Below are positions 63,751 through 64,000 of a stretch of DNA of 64,000 nucleotides, piece by piece; within the stretch, counting starts at the first letter, position 1, and each line of letters starts with the position of its first letter. Under the pieces are notes generated by a model. It was not told the origin of the DNA. It saw nothing but the letters and a program-made list of their open reading frames with translations, and did no database searches. This DNA is from Syngnathus acus (Eukaryota; Chordata; Actinopteri; Syngnathiformes; Syngnathidae). Both the position numbers and the translations under genes were made by a program. Location: contig NC_051097.1 of assembly GCF_901709675.1 (NCBI RefSeq), positions 4,392,539 through 4,456,538 on the forward strand. The letters run 5' to 3'.

Positions 63751-64000
63751 GTAAGTTCTAGCCAGGTTGCATTATTTCATTCAGGTCAGTGTTACTGCGG
63801 ATGGCTGCTAATTCATCCATCATAGTAGCCAATGTTGAGGGCCCCAGTGTATCCTCTGGCTGCAGACACTGGACTGCATTACCAGTCGTTATCAATTGTG
63901 AATTAGTCACTTGTACTAATGTACAGTAAGCCAGAGATGGGAGTAAGTCGCAAATGTGCACAACAGTCTCAAGCAAGTGTCACTCAAGTCATAACCTTTA
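63751..64000 (+). other. Start of ST8SIA3 intron 1
   Basis: The segment begins with a consensus GTAAGT donor and runs to the end of the window. Nothing else was recognised in it. Confidence 0.8.

Overview
This window is from a ray-finned fish genome, most likely a teleost. The evidence is a vertebrate gene with many short exons and GT-AG introns, AT-rich introns, fish-type repeats (a tRNA-derived SINE, hAT-like MITEs, L2-like LINE remnants) and many CA and CT microsatellites. No prokaryotic, organellar or viral features were seen.

Positions 1 to about 41300 hold nearly all of WDR7 (Rabconnectin-3 beta) on the plus strand. I can place 29 coding exons, from 724 to the stop codon at 38550-38552. 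They join in frame into 1443 residues. Only the first exon or exons, about 50 residues by comparison with the roughly 1490-residue human protein, lie upstream. The protein has an N-terminal WD-repeat half, an acidic and low-complexity middle, helical repeats, and two C-terminal WD repeats. WDR7 works with DMXL2 (Rabconnectin-3 alpha) and ROGDI to control V-ATPase assembly and acidification of synaptic and endosomal vesicles.

A 3' untranslated region probably follows, ending near two AATAAA signals at 41268 and 41315. Positions 41.3 to about 63.1 kb are intergenic. I found no convincing coding exon there, only decayed repeats, microsatellites, a pair of diverged direct duplicates at 43.2 and 45.1 kb, and some candidate non-coding elements.

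At 63587-63750 the first coding exon of ST8SIA3 (alpha-2,8-sialyltransferase 3) begins on the plus strand. It encodes the cytoplasmic tail, the transmembrane anchor and the start of the stem, and the gene runs off the window. WDR7 followed by ST8SIA3 in the same orientation matches the order on human chromosome 18q21, which supports both identities. One product acts in vesicle acidification and the other in Golgi sialylation of brain glycoconjugates. They are neighbours by conserved synteny, not as an operon.

The most unusual structure is a MITE-like family with TA-flanked terminal inverted repeats and many internal copies of a GCGCCTTATA-type motif. It occurs three times (2975, 20992, 54829). 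The 20992 copy is 1.6 kb long because it carries a nearly perfect tandem array of about 251-bp units. A second family, hAT-like, also occurs three times (265, 51539, 56429), each with an 8-bp target duplication.
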